Positions 44,629 through 57,400 are shown, counted from the first letter of the stretch. The stretch is DNA of 64,000 bases from Antennarius striatus (GCF_040054535.1 NC_090781.1:14994982-15058981); one strand, 5' to 3'. Made by a program: numbers and translations. The notes: generated by a model from the sequence alone, not told the origin.

Positions 44629-47254
44629 ATTTCTGTGGCTGGTGGTGGAAGAGGAAGAAACCTGGAAAACATTTGCAGAATGTCCAACTGATCTGTGTTT
44701 TCTGTATCTGAAATATTTTGTCATTTATTGTGTGAAATATAGTCATGTAAATAAAAAAAATATCAAAAGCCAACATTTTCTGGAATATTTCTGACAAATT
44801 ATACTATTAATCTAAGATCTGGGCAGCCTAGATGACTACTTTGTTTTAAGACTATCACATCAGTTCACATTTTTGCAATAAATACATGTAGACATTGAAA
44901 AATGGAAGGAGGTCAAATGACAAACACCTTTCTTTTGACTAGAAATATTACCCTTATGTGTCCTATGGTACAGTTTTGCTTCTTTCTTGTAAAACTGTAC
45001 TTTCGTAATTTTGGTGGGATGAAATTTTACAAGGATTTTTTTTTAAATCAAAATTTTAAAAATTTGGACCTTAAAGCTATAATACAATGATAAGGCCATA
45101 ATACCCTGCACAAGAATAAATTCCACCTTTTACCATTGACATTTTATGTGCCAGTGACTAATTTTTTTTTATCAGACTCCAATTGTGGCACAAGGTTTTA
45201 CATACAACTGTCTTCAATTAAATTTTTGGCTGAACTTTTTTTTTTTTCTTCAATCATGACATTTTCCACTATGTGGTTAAGGGTTACATAATATGCTGTC
45301 TCATTGAAGCCTAGAGTACATAGAGAATATTTCATGTTTATTAAAATACATTTGTTAATACTGTAATCCAGAAGTGGCGTGGAAGGGTTAAAAGTACTGT
45401 AAGTAAATTTAATGTTTTGGATTTAATGGAATGAAATTGAAAAATGTTATCATAGTTTTATTTTTATTTCTTTATTAGTGTTTTTTATTACACTTTTAAG
45501 GAACTGAATGTGGTTTTGCATGAAGAGTAAACATGATGGTGGACCTAATTATCGTAAAAGTATGGCATATAAGGTTAGCTATCAAATTTTACAAAATTAA
45601 AAGCAAATCGGTCAGGACATTACAGAGAATTTATAGGGAAATGAAGTTAGCAGGGATAGTCATCAAACACATGCTTGACTCGTCTTAATTCACCAAGATT
45701 ACAAGAAAGTAGCGCTATTTTGATAAAAGCAATGGGAGATTAAACAACACTGTTTATGTAACGTAATTTATCATGCACAGTAAGAGCATGCATGTCAATT
45801 GGTTGATAAAATTAAGTTAGTTTTACTTTTGTTTTTTATTTAGGGTGGGACTTTTTTTACAAGGCTGGAACAGATAAGAATGTTTTTAGTTATTTTTAAT
45901 GGGAAAAATTTGTTTGAGATGAAAGTATGACCTACAAGCTCAGTAACGGAACACATTATCTCAAAGTACTACTGTATCTGGTGCAGTTTTTATTTGGTGT
46001 CATACAGATTCTTCAAATCCAATTATTTTGTAGTGAACTAAGCCGCTTGCTAATTGTGTGAACTTTCAGACATTTTTTTCCCTGAAATTTCTTGCCTTCC
46101 AGCAGAGAGTGGGTTTGAGGGGGAAAAATTAACAAAAGTATGTTGAACACCTTTCTCATATTTATGTAAATTACATGGACCCATATTTGCTATACAAATC
46201 CATTATCCTACTTACTCGTCTCTACTGGTTATAAACTACGAATGACCCACATGGGTGTGAAACATGACAATGGGAGTGAAACTTAAAAATGTTCCCTGGC
46301 CTCATACCATGTGTTCATCATATTCCTTAAAAATGGTTGGTTATCTTGGGACTACTGTATTCCAAAGCTTCTTTGGCTTGGTGGAGTATATTAAGTAGCC
46401 ACTAAGCAATAATCCTTTAGCTGAATAGATTTCTATTTTGACCCATGCAGAAGATCAGTGAAGAAGTGGCCCATAGTTGCTCTCAGTTCTGCTGTCCAGT
46501 CATACCAATTCAGGTTAGGAAATTTAGATCAATAATTCATATTAAAGTAAAGGTAATAAAAACTATGAGTTTGAATAACATTGTTCCGAATAAAGTTGGT
46601 AGATTTTTTATCTTTTTTTGTATCCACTTTAATGTGTATTTTGCAAATCCATAGAGCCACTAAAAATCAAAAAAATAAATGTGAGTAGATCTTAAGTGAA
46701 TGGATGTGCGAAATTTGAATCTCAGGACATAATCTGAATAATAATAAAGCAATAGTTACACAAGTTAGCTAGAGTCAATGGACTCTTTGAAACTAAAATA
46801 GGACATTGCACAGACAGACAGACAGAGAGACAAATAGATGGATAGGAGTCTTCTGTCAGTATCAATATACTTATTGATTTAAAAAAAATACTTATTAATT
46901 AAACTTGTATTAATAATTTGATTACTATAAGCAGCATAAAATTGTTAAAAATGTGCGGTAGGTTCTACGTAAGTAGATAATGAATGGTAAATGAAAGGAA
47001 CAATGCATCAAAATATTCATAAAGAATATTTTTTAAATATCACTAAGTCATAGTTTGTCTTATTATAGTTATCAAATTCAGACACAGAATTGATCAGTTT
47101 CTGAAACACTTTTATTCCATAGGTTTTAACTTAGAGGCTTTTGGTCACTGAGTGTCAACAGATTAGTCTTAGAGATGTTTACATGTCTTTGTTTCATACA
47201 GCATTTTAAGTAACATCAGAATTGGTTTGATATCCATATATCCTGCATGTTTCT
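44629..47254. other. ndufc2-thrsp convergent intergenic DNA
   Basis: Contains the ndufc2 3' UTR with AATAAA at 44750-44755 and, from the other side, the thrsp 3' UTR with a minus-strand AATAAA at 47111-47116. The rest is AT-rich. One transposon-end relic lies at 45880-45976 and short GACA/GATA units lie at 46814-46845. No further exon was seen. Confidence 0.5.
45880..45976. mobile_element. Relic of a TA-flanked DNA transposon end
   Basis: The sequence moves from an AATGGGAAAAATTTG-type stretch through 'cagtaacggaacacattatctcaaagtactactgta'-like sequence, the style of a Tc1/mariner or pogo-type right terminal region ending at CTG-TA. I could not find a matching left end, so it is called a fragment. 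Confidence 0.35.
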
Positions 47255-47674
47255 CTAATTTCCTGCCCCAACAATGTCCATGTATTTCTCAGTAAGGCCT
47301 TGAGTCTTCTCGGTGAGGTCTGTCATTACAGAAAACAGTCCTCGCAGGTGGAATCGGAAGATAGTTTCAGGATCTGCATCTGAGAAAGACTCCAAGTTCT
47401 TGATGAGGGTACTGCTGTTCCTAGTTTTGCGCTCATCCAGAGGAACCAAACCACTCTCCACTGTGTTTCTTATGGCCTTGAGCATCAGGTAGTTAGCGTA
47501 CAGATCTGTGCAGGAATTCTCTGCTACATCACAGGCAAGCACCTCGTCAGAGGGCACATCTCGCAGTAGGCTTGGCAGGAGAATGGTCTGCTCCATGTTG
47601 CTGACGGCAGCGCTGTATCTCCTCAGAGTTAACAGCAGGCTGTTTTTGTTGAATCTGACCTCGGCAAGCTGCAT
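47255..47674 (-). CDS. thrsp: Thyroid hormone-responsive Spot 14 protein
   Basis: A 139-residue frame in one exon (human THRSP 146). Family features are the N-terminal RYSAAVSNMEQTILLPSLLRDV block (human DRYAAEVHNMEQVVMIPSLLRDV), the helix LYANYLMLKAIRNTVESGLVP, and the C-terminal FRFHLRGLFSVMTDLTEKTQGLTEKY. Spot 14 and its paralogue MID1IP1 form dimers that promote polymerisation and activation of acetyl-CoA carboxylase. Spot 14 is induced by thyroid hormone and by carbohydrate feeding. The adjacent, convergent ndufc2 reproduces the human NDUFC2-THRSP arrangement and supports thrsp over mid1ip1. A TATA-like element lies about 100 bases upstream of the start codon. The gene appears intact. 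Confidence 0.9.
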   Translation of the reverse strand: MQLAEVRFNKNSLLLTLRRYSAAVSNMEQTILLPSLLRDVPSDEVLACDVAENSCTDLYANYLMLKAIRNTVESGLVPLDERKTRNSSTLIKNLESFSDADPETIFRFHLRGLFSVMTDLTEKTQGLTEKYMDIVGAGN

Positions 47675-47770
47675 GTTTCCAGTTGGAAGTGAGGAATTGC
47701 TCCTGTGCTGTGGTGGCTGACAGAGCGGAGCAATGTGCAGTGCAAAGGTAGGAGAGCAGGTACAGGTGAA

Positions 47771-47777
47771 TTTATAT
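47771..47777 (-). promoter_or_regulatory. TATA-like box of thrsp
   Basis: On the minus strand the sequence reads CATATAAATT, about 100 bases upstream of the thrsp start codon. With the usual 25-30 base spacing, transcription would begin near 47745 and give a short 5' UTR. This fits an inducible, tissue-restricted gene. Confidence 0.5.
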
Positions 47778-47990
47778 GATCAGCGCATGTTTGATGTTCA
47801 TTGGAGTTACGTAAGTGCATCATCCGATATGCTTGGGAACGCTTTGAGTGCTATGTGGAGTCATACTCTTATCTTTATTTGATTTACACAATATGCAGCT
47901 TCTTTGAGGTCAAAATAATGTCTGGCCAATGGACACCAAAAAGAACCTTCCTCAAATCATTAACCGGGCAGATCATTATGTTTGAATGAT

Positions 47991-48023
47991 CATACTGTCT
48001 GTTCTGCGAGAACAGACAGTATG
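47991..48023. repeat. 15-bp perfect hairpin upstream of thrsp
   Basis: CATACTGTCTGTTCT at 47991-48005 is followed by GCG and its exact reverse complement at 48009-48023. The centre reads TGTTCT-GCG-AGAACA, two steroid-receptor-type half-sites in everted order, about 320 bases upstream of the thrsp start codon. Confidence 0.85.
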
Positions 48024-48029
48024 GTGTGA

Positions 48030-49544
48030 GACAGTATTAAAAAAAAATCAGCTGAGGGATGTCACATTTTAACTCATAAAAAATCTTAGTTCAAAGCTAA
48101 GGCCAGTAGCACTTAGTTAGGATGGTTATTTTATGGATTAAATTCCAGTTCTTCTCTTATCCGCTTGCTCAGAGAACTGGAAAGGCAAAAATTAATTGAA
48201 TTCATAGTTTTGTAGTCCAGTCTGGTAAAAGAAAAACCTGCATCACAATATAAGTAGAAGATTAACAATATCAACACTGAACTGAAATCAATCAGATGAG
48301 CCTGGTTACTCTAAAAATAATAGGACAGCTGGTCATTAGATTCCTACACTTGTGTGGCTAGCTCAGGTTTTTTCTGCACAACCAGAAGCAAAGCTCTGCA
48401 GACAGCCTCTACCTTGGCAGACTAACTCAGAAGAGGAACCAAGTGATTCTACGAACACAAAATAAATGTTTTTTTAAAAAACACATTACTATTATTGTAT
48501 ACAATGTAATTTTGGGATCTGTAGCCCGGTGCAGCATGGTTGCATCGCTCACCTCATATTACATACAGAATCCAACACCATTTTGGAACACTGCTGCTGT
48601 GCACATGAATGCAGTAAACCTTTTTCATCCTAGGAATAATAGTTCAGGTGAAATCTTAATACAACAAATCAAAGAATTATATTATTCACATTGGTGCTGC
48701 AATAATTTTCCTTCAAAAAAAACAAAAAACTGTTTTAACAAAACAATTGTATTGACTTTTAAGGCAACACTGTAACCACAATTATTGTAGTTTAACATAA
48801 TTAAATGTTACATTCATTCTTCCTGACTTATATTAACATTAAATCTCCATTCCATTTTTAAATACATATAACCTCTGTTGATTTCATGTTGATTTTGCAC
48901 AACAAAAGGAGACAGCAACAATGTCAGTATCTTAAATGTATTGTGTTGAAGTGTTAGAAATACCCAAGTACTGTACTTTAATTGTAACATAAATGGCGTA
49001 GGAAATGATAGTGGCGTTTAGCTTAATTTTTAAGTTGTGCAAGAAATTCAGAATTTGGCAGTTTGCTCCAATAGGATACATTTAAATTCTAAATGTGAAA
49101 TGTTCAATTATGACTTGATACTATGAAATTATTGTAAATTTTAAGTCTTGGTAAATAAGCCTCTCTGAATTTTACAGTATACATTATACATTATCCCATG
49201 CCATGTTTCCAGCTCAAGTCAAAGTCAAATTCCGGTGATTTATCCAACTTGCTTTTGTGCCATCTACTGGAAACAGCTGCACCCCCCCCACACACACACA
49301 AAAGTGACTCTGAACACATCACCTCTAATGAGGACTTGTAAATGTGAGAGCACAAGCGTTCTTCAGGCTATAGATGGAGATGGGGCTGCGCGGTCAGTAC
49401 ATTTAGTTTTTTTCTGTGCAGTTTGACACAGGACTTTGCTCGTCATCCATTATGCAGGCAGACTCTTTCCTTCCACTGCTGCGTCCTTAAAATCCACCCC
49501 AAATTATCCTGATTCTTCACAAAATATAAGGGATTGTTACCCAT
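48030..49544. other. Intergenic DNA between guca1c-like and thrsp
   Basis: AT-rich sequence without a supported exon. It includes distal upstream DNA of thrsp and, at its right end, the 3' flank of the GCAP gene. Confidence 0.5.
49257..49270 (-). promoter_or_regulatory. Candidate CTCF site
   Basis: The minus strand reads CCAGTAGATGGCAC, an exact match to the CTCF core consensus CCASYAGRKGGCRS. It lies between thrsp and the GCAP gene, near the point where the neighbourhood switches from human 11q14-type to 3q13-type genes. Binding is inferred from the motif only. Confidence 0.5.
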
Positions 49545-51241
49545 TCATTTTATAGCTTTCTTCCGTTGACCTCTGACAATAATCTCAAGGACGTGGGTAA
49601 GATCCATCATCTTGGTGAGCATATCCATAATGTCAGGATGCTCCCTGGCTCCACTGATGAACTCCTCCAGGGTCAGTTCACCTTAGGACACAAGCGACAT
49701 CATAAAAAATGACCTCAACACCTTTTAAATATTAGAGTTTGTCATAAAGGGCATAATTGTTTTGCAATAAATCATATATGAGGTGATTTCACAGCTGCTA
49801 GAACCAAGTTTTAAAACTTATGTCATTTTTTAGGATTGACCTGGTCATGGTTTCTGTTTTTGAACTAAAAATAATGTTGTGCACTAATGACTCACTATGT
49901 CATTACACTAGAGCTTACCCTCTCCATGGACATCAATCTTCTCATATATAAGTGTCACAATCTCTTCTGGAGGGATGTCGTAACTCCTGGTGATATCTTG
50001 TATGGCCTGATCAAAGAGATTACTATATGCATCATCTTAATATCACACATTCTTACTGCTGAACACAAAAACCTACACATTTGATAAAGTAATATTCAAA
50101 ATGTATATTCTTCTGCATCTACTACTGAACATAGAGGGTTTCCATTACCACAACTAGGACAGGCATAAACCTGAATACTTACAAATAAATTACACAATTA
50201 CTAATACAATGATGGCAAGATGTCATGAAGTCTGTGTGGGGATGTGCGTGACCTCTTCAGTAGGTGAATTAGGTCACAGTCAAAGCTTGAGGTAAGATAA
50301 GACACCTCTGGATTAGGTGTCACATCTAGTTCATGGAAGGATAAACCCTTTTTTCTTCTTGCTAGAGTAGCTAAGCACTGAGTTTCACAAAACTGTGAAC
50401 TTGTTGATATAAAATATATTTTACCTTAAATATAGTCTCCAGTTCGTCTTTGTCAATCTTCCCATTTCCATCTTGATCAAAGAGCTTAAAGTACCACTTC
50501 AATTTCTGGTTAATTTCTCCTTTCAGCAACAAACTTATTGCTGCAATATATTCAACAAAGTCAATATAGCCATCCTGGAAAGAGACACATGAAAACTGCT
50601 ATTAGAGGATAGACTGTAATGGACAGTCTGATTTTCTATTTTATCATTCCATTCAGAGATTTTCAGACACTGAAATACATATAACACCAATATACAATTA
50701 ATGGCCTTTCTTCCTCAGCATTGTGACGGAGCACAGAGCTGGCCAAGTAGAAAAACAGACCTCCACTCAATGACAATTCTTCTTTAAACTCCATAGATAT
50801 TTTAAGAACAGTCCCTCTAATGTCAAACTCACACGAAACAACCTGTAACGATACACAGCCTCTTACTGTTTGCTTTAATTATATTTGACCAATTATTCGA
50901 TCTATACAATTCATCGGGAATTGACAATGTCACTGTCTCATCAGTTGCAATATTGCACCAGGCATAAATAGACTTTAATGGGGATCACACAAACCATTTG
51001 GGTGAGAAATTGTGAATGAGGTTCAGAAATTTTTTTTTTTTCTTACCCCATCCATGTCAAAAGTGAAGAAGACCTGGTCCACATAGCTGCTAGCCTCCTC
51101 AGTCATGCCGTTCATTTCAAGCATAGTCTTGAGCTCAAATAGTGTTATGAGCCCTGATGGAGACTCCCTCATGAATTTTGTGTACCAGTGGTGCATGTCC
51201 TCCTCCAGGATGTCATCCAGGCTGGAGCAGTGGGTGCCCAT
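49545..51241 (-). CDS. guca1c: Guanylate cyclase-activating protein (GCAP3-like)
   Basis: Neuronal calcium sensor that regulates photoreceptor membrane guanylate cyclase. Four exons on the minus strand: 51241-51047, 50574-50425, 50006-49919 and 49681-49545, summing to 570 bases and 189 residues. The protein starts MGTHCSS, a good N-myristoylation signal (Gly2, Ser6). EF-hand 1 is degenerate ([12 protein letters not shown]), as in all GCAPs. EF-hands 2 to 4 are intact: [24 protein letters not shown] and DVHGEGELTLEE. The exon pattern matches the GCAP family. I favour guca1c (cone GCAP3) because of the [20 protein letters not shown] start and because c3orf52, another human 3q13 gene, is next to it. 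Another teleost GCAP paralogue is possible. The ATG at 51241 was chosen because the open frame upstream of it has no other ATG. Confidence 0.9.
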
Positions 51242-52680
51242 TATTCCCAATAGAGTTTTTTGTGCAGGATTCTCCAGTCAGTGGTGAAGCTCAGACCAGA
51301 GAGGACAGAGCACTGACAGGAATGAAGTCTGGAAACCTCATGCAACACCCTTAATCTTTAAATCTTGCGATATCCAAAAGGAGAGATAACCCTTTAATTG
51401 GATAACAGCAGAAGTCTTCCAAGAACCACTGCACATTGCACGCTCTCTGACTGCAGGAGAGGGGCGTTGAACACCAGGAAGTTGGTTCCAAACTAAAGGA
51501 AACATTCTCAATTTGGGCAGGAAAAGATTTGTTCTTTGTTTTCTTTTTAGGTTTGTTATAAACACTTTTCCATTTTCTGTTTACACATTTTTTTAATCAT
51601 TGATCTTTAGTGAGTTAATTCCAAGTATTTAGAATTTTTTTCTACATACACCTAAGATTTAATTCTCAGAAATAAATGGTCTAAATTTGCCCATGGGTTT
51701 GTGCACCCATTCACTAATGTTAACGCACACCTCGGGATTTCACAGGAGATGACCTGGGGGGCGGGGGCATGGAGGGGGATTCCAGCTTATCCTATTTTTA
51801 AACACGACTAGAGAAGGGGGATATTTATAACACACAAAATGCACCTGAAGCTTTGAATGAATTGTTGTGCAAATGAGTCTAATCTATGACACAGACATGG
51901 GTTGGATAACTTATTAGACAGATTATTTATCTTGCACTTTATTTTTGGGAATCTTCTGTGACCATGTGTAAAACCAAAAGCTTGAATTTCAATTCTAAAA
52001 TAATAACAGCTTTATTACTGAAATTCTTGAAGATTTGTTGAAGCATTTCAGGTTTAGATTTTGTAGTCTGAGATATAGTATAGATATATACTTTACCTTG
52101 CATGCACCCTGGGATGGATTACTAATGCCTGACCAGCACTCCAACCGATAGCTGACCCCTAAGGATTATGGGTGCAACAAAGGCTAGAGAGTAGAGAGAT
52201 TGCAGCTTAACCGAATCAGGCTATCAAAGTCCAAAGTCCTTATTATAGCAAATCTGACTCTAGACAGTTGACAATCCTCAGATTAGATCTTGAAAAAATT
52301 GACATTCACTATAGACATCAAAGTTAACTTACATCTAGTACAAAAGGTAAACATTAAATGGATGGATGCTACCACGTGCCATGGAACAAACTCTTTCACT
52401 CCTGCTAGAAAATAAAGGAAATGTTTACTTTAACAGAGCAGACAGAGATACCTGCCAAAAGTAAAGAACAGCTTAAGTTAAACCAGCTGGCCACTCAGAA
52501 TCGAGGCTGTCTTAGCCGAAACATGCAGGTTTTGTTTGTGTTTGTCTTGACACAGAGCAGGCAGTGGAATTTTGTGGGAAATGAATGCTGAAATCTTAGA
52601 TTTCACAGATCTGTACTGTTGTTTAAACTTGACCCTTTGTGACATCATGTCAGGTAGCAATGACATTTGAAAACTACTAA
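51242..52680. other. Upstream DNA of the GCAP gene
   Basis: No exon was seen. It presumably contains the GCAP promoter. A C/G-rich patch lies at about 51750-51780. No repeat was recognised. Confidence 0.45.
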
Positions 52681-52688
52681 AATATAGA

Positions 52689-53022
52689 GCGGCACGGTGG
52701 CGCAGTGGTTAGCACTGCTGCCTCACAACATGGCGGTTCGAGTCCCGCTCTGTGCGGAGTTCGCACGCTCTCCCTGTGTCTGCGTGGGTTCTCTCCGGGT
52801 TCCTCCCACCTCCAAAAGCATTCACTTCAGGTTGATTGGCCGTTCCAAATTGCCCGTAGGAATGAGTGTGTGTGTGCATGGTTGTATGTCTTTGTGTGTG
52901 GCTCCGTGGTGCACTGGCGTCGTGCCCGGAGTGTCCCCCGCCTCACGCCCTATGCCTTGATAGGCTCCGGCTCCCCGTGACCCGCTGCGGCGGATATAGC
53001 GGTGGTAATCTGAAGATACTGA
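52689..53022 (+). mobile_element. tRNA-derived SINE, nearly complete
   Basis: The head GGCACGGTGGCGCAGTGGTT continues into TAGCAC. It supplies a pol III A box (TGGCGCAGTGG) and, about 40 bases on, a B box (GGTTCGAGTCC). The body has the familiar fish-repeat phrases 'gcgtgggttctctccgggtt' and 'cctcccacctccaaaagcat'. The tail has 'gataggctccggctccccgtgacccgc'. It lies between the GCAP gene and c3orf52. Its good preservation suggests it is younger than the other copies in the window. Confidence 0.85.
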
Positions 53023-53689
53023 CATAAAAATATACAACTCCTCAGAAGTGGTGTCATGGTGGAAAAATAGCAGTCCCTTCTTCCACTTATGCTACTGTTA
53101 GATATTGTGCTTCATATACAATATCAAAAACATAAGTCAATCAGAACTTGTATATGATTGTTTATCTTCTTTTTATTGGATTGTGTTTTGGAATTGAAAT
53201 TTACATTTGATATCAGTTTCAATAATGGCAAATAAATATGTAAAAATATTCTTTATTGCAGAATTTAATGTTGTTTGATTGTTCTTACTGCAAGAGAATA
53301 GCTGATTAAAAAATTCATGGTAAGATGTTAATTGTTTCTTATTTTGGTGCAGCTGACTGAAAAGCAACTGATTAGTACCCATATGGTGGAGGGAAATAGT
53401 TTTTATGGAGCAGATGTTTTGGCATCAGCATTAAATATTAAACTTATTAATGGACAGATTATATTATCACAGCTTGCAATCTGACATCCTGACACAGTTC
53501 TGGCTGATAAACACTGTATACAAAAGCAAGGCTATTAAATGCAATATATCTTAATATATGGAAAGAATAAAATAAAGCATCAGTTCAGACAGACAATGGC
53601 AGCAGAATAAATAAAATAAACAGATTGCTGTGGGACATGTACTCCCTCTACTGTTCAAATACAGCAGGCTGATGAGGGGGAAAAACATT

Positions 53690-53832
53690 TATTCATTCAT
53701 TCATTCAACTTCTTAACCGCTGTTTTCGCTTTTGGAGGTCATGGGGTTGCTGAAGCCTATGCCAGCGGACTGATGGGCAATTGTCAGGGTACACTCCGGG
53801 CAAGAAGCCAGTGCACCGAAGAGTGGGGAAAA
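53690..53832 (-). mobile_element. 3' fragment of a related SINE
   Basis: Starts with ATTCATTC units and continues with sequence that is the reverse complement of the SINE tail type ('ggtcatggggttgctgaagc', 'gcccatcagtccgctgg'-like). No tRNA-like head is present, so this is a 5'-truncated copy in minus orientation. Confidence 0.65.
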
Positions 53833-54442
53833 ACATGTCAAATAAAACATCAGTTACACAGTTCATGATTTTCCAACAATGTTTTGTCGCTCTTCAGGCA
53901 AATGTCAATAACAAGTTCCAGTTTGGGTTTGAAAATCATGTTTGATTGGGAAATAAAATGCATAACTAAAGCAAATAGAAACACTTTCCCATGTATTATT
54001 TGATTAAAAAACACTTCAGTCACAGGTTTTGCACAAATAAACATGGAATTAATATAAATAATTATTACAGTAAATACACATGGTATGGTAATACACTATG
54101 CAATCTCAAATCTGATATGAACAATTATTTCAAAAACTCAACAAGGTCCTGCTAATTGTTGGTTTCCCTTATATGGCAGATGTTCATTTCATCCAGAAAA
54201 ACGCTGTTGATGAATGTTCACATAAATTATTAAGGCCTGTTAAACAGAACACAGCGAGGTTATCCAGACGCCCTCCTCCCACAATAGGTTTATGTGACTG
54301 ACCTTTTCTGTGGTTAAAAATGCACCATATGCAAACTTCCTATAGACTCGTGTTTTGATAATCACACTGAAGAAGGCAAAAGGTTGTAGAGTTGCTTGGT
54401 GTCTGCTTAAAACCGCTTTTGCAGTCTGTTGAGGAACACTTG

Positions 54443-57400
54443 TCATTGCTGTGTTAAAAACATGTTTAAGGAACCTGGATCGATGAACATGGGCTCTGAC
54501 TCATCTGTGTCCTGGTCATATAAGAACTGTCTGAACACGTTGAAAACCATTTCCCTGCTCAGAGTAAAGTTTCTCAGCTGATCCTGCTGGTCTTCTGGCA
54601 TGAGAAATGTCAGCTGGTAATCAACGATGACTGAACCATTTCTGCAAGTAAAATAAAAACAGACCATTTGTACATTTTTCGCTTTGGAGCTTCAAACAAG
54701 CAAACACTTAGATTTCATCTGGCAGTGCTCAAAATTCAATGCAGAACCACTGGTTGTGCTGTGTGATTACCTGAAAGCATATATTTCAGCCTTGGAGAAA
54801 TATCTTCCCAGAGCAGGAGAGGACCTGTAGAGGTCAGAAAGCTGGGTGCGGCAGGTTCAGACATGCAAAAGCAAACAATAGATGAAATGTTTTGGAAGAT
54901 ATGAAGCTGCTGTCACTTCATTGTGAAGTCTACTCTGCTGCCACATTTCTTTGATATAACCAGTTAGAGAGGGTTTTCAGCTCTTGGCATCGGCAGGTAT
55001 GAACAGGTTTCTGTTTTGTAACGCTGGCGGGTGTCACTGTCCCAGTTAAAATGTTTCATAAATGTTTGTATGGATTTTTAAATATAAACTTTTACTACTA
55101 TTACTATTACTACTACTGATATTGACCTTAATAACCACTGTAAACAGCACTCAGAGTGCACATCTATGTGAAGGCAGCACAATTTCAATACAGATTTCCA
55201 CTAAAACCTGATGGTTTGGTTTTGAGACCTATTTCCTCAAAAGCGATGAAGAACTTCTTGAGTGATTCTGCAAACAGACTGATGAATGTGCTGATAATGT
55301 TGTCAGCAAAGGGTGGAATGTGGTTAACACAGGGTTAAAGTTAAACCTACTGTAACTTGGGTAAAGGTTATAGCAGGGTGGTCACAAAAATTGGAAAAGA
55401 TCAACATAAGGTTGTAATTTACAGCCATTGTAATATAGTTATACTGTAAACAATTTGAAAGATTGCTATGAAACTGGTGGAAGGGTGGGGCGTGTGCCAT
55501 GGGAAAATAACCACAACTATAAGTCTGACAATGATATCAATGTGGTTTCAAATTCTACGAGGTGGTTTTAAAGATAAAGATTCATACTGTGAAGTTCAAG
55601 CTAGCATGGGTCTGTATATCTATATTGCAATGGCTGTAAATTACAACCTAATGTTGATCTTTTCCAATTAACTTCATGTTCTTCTCTCAAGTTGGGACAG
55701 GCAGCCAAATGGACGTGCTGTATAAAAGAGATTTTATGGGCTCAGGATCACTTTGAAACAGCTAATCTGCAAACTGCACTCTGCTTTTATTTACATTTTA
55801 CAGAGTGTCCCAATTTTTAAGATAAGAGTTGCGCTACATTACGATTATGTAATACTTAATGTACATATTTTTATCTTTGATGATAATTCTATGATAAGTT
55901 ATTAGAGCAGATGTCAGGCTTTGTGGATCTTTGCCTATTGGTTGGTTGTACTTATGACGTGTTTACACAAAAGAGACAATACACAATAAAAAAAAGTTAA
56001 AGATGACTCTGACTTCATTGAGCCATATTTTAACATACCTTTTCTTGACAGATATCCGCAAGTGTTTGACTTTGATTGGATGAAAGGACAAAAAACTCTT
56101 CTGAGAAGACCATATTGGGCATTTGGAAGCTCCCATCAAAAAACAGAGGAATTTTAAACAAGGAAGGGTCAAAATTCTCAGTGTCCTCGTGGATTGCTGT
56201 TCAAAGTGAAAACGAGAAGAAAAAAACAAACATGTATATGTTGTTATGAGCCTTGTTCTGTCTTAACCTTCTGTAATACTCGCTCATCACGGTGAGAATT
56301 GAAAATGATCTAGCATGAGCATTGTTAAATTATTAATCAACAATTAAGATCTTACCTGCACATATAAGCAGTGTAACTATCACAACAGCAACGATGAGAA
56401 GAAAGATAAAGATGATGACCATCCATATTCGAACTTTCCAGAAGACAATGTCATTCAGTGTCTTCTTTATTGTGCATACAGATCCTATCTGAAAACATAA
56501 TGAAGGTATTTTTGCAGTAAGTAGCTGTCTGTTTGATAAATTTGGGGAGATTGGGGGGATATAAGAAACAAATGAAAAGTTTTCACACCTCAGGAGAAGT
56601 GTATGTGTTTCCAGTACTCCTGTGCTTGTCTGCTGAATGACTGACGGGCATCTTCTCTCCATTATGATCAGTACTCTGACAAAAAGACACAAGTACTGTG
56701 ATGTGATTTTAAGTAATTTCAACAAATGTGACTTACATATCTACGCAACTTCAATCCAAGCTCACCTGCACATGAAGCAATAATTCTTTCTCTGTAGCAC
56801 CAGGGATCCTGTAGGCCAATCCATCTCCATTACCTGCTGTTACCTAAGGCCAGACAAATGCAACCCTGAGCATTCCCTCCAGCAGTTCCCTTCTCCAAAA
56901 ATTCCATTCCTTTTTAAACTCAACACTAATACTGACTTGTTCACCAGAAAACCATACACATAGACCTCAACAGGATATGTTGAAAAAGTAATTTTCCTTT
57001 ACTTTTTCAACATATCCTGTAACTACCACATAAAATTGTCATGCAGTTATTGCTCAACACTGGCCAACAGACAAATAAATGCAACCAATTGTTATAATAA
57101 TAATCATTGTTATTCTTATTATATCATTATTATTTATTATTATTGATGGAGGTCAATGTGAGACCTTCTCTTCAAGATGTTTGTTATATGTTACCAACAG
57201 TCCAAAGTCAGGTTTTTCTATTTCAATTATACCTTTGAATAGTTAAATATTTTGCCTTAAAAATGTTGAACTGCCATTTGACTACAGCTAAAATTCAATG
57301 TTTAATACGAACAAATAAAAAAAAACAGCTAATCAGCTTAGACATGCCATGTTTTTAATTTGCAGAACTATTATTATTTATATTATTATGATAATGATTG

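Noticed and set aside
47255-47674. mid1ip1 as the identity of the Spot 14-family gene
   Set aside because: The protein is about as compatible with thrsp, and the convergent ndufc2 neighbour matches the mammalian THRSP locus, so thrsp was preferred.
51242-51250. Upstream TTG start giving a GCAP beginning MGIMGTHC
   Set aside because: The true ATG at 51241 gives MGTHCSS, the proper N-myristoylation start. The longer version depends on a non-ATG start.
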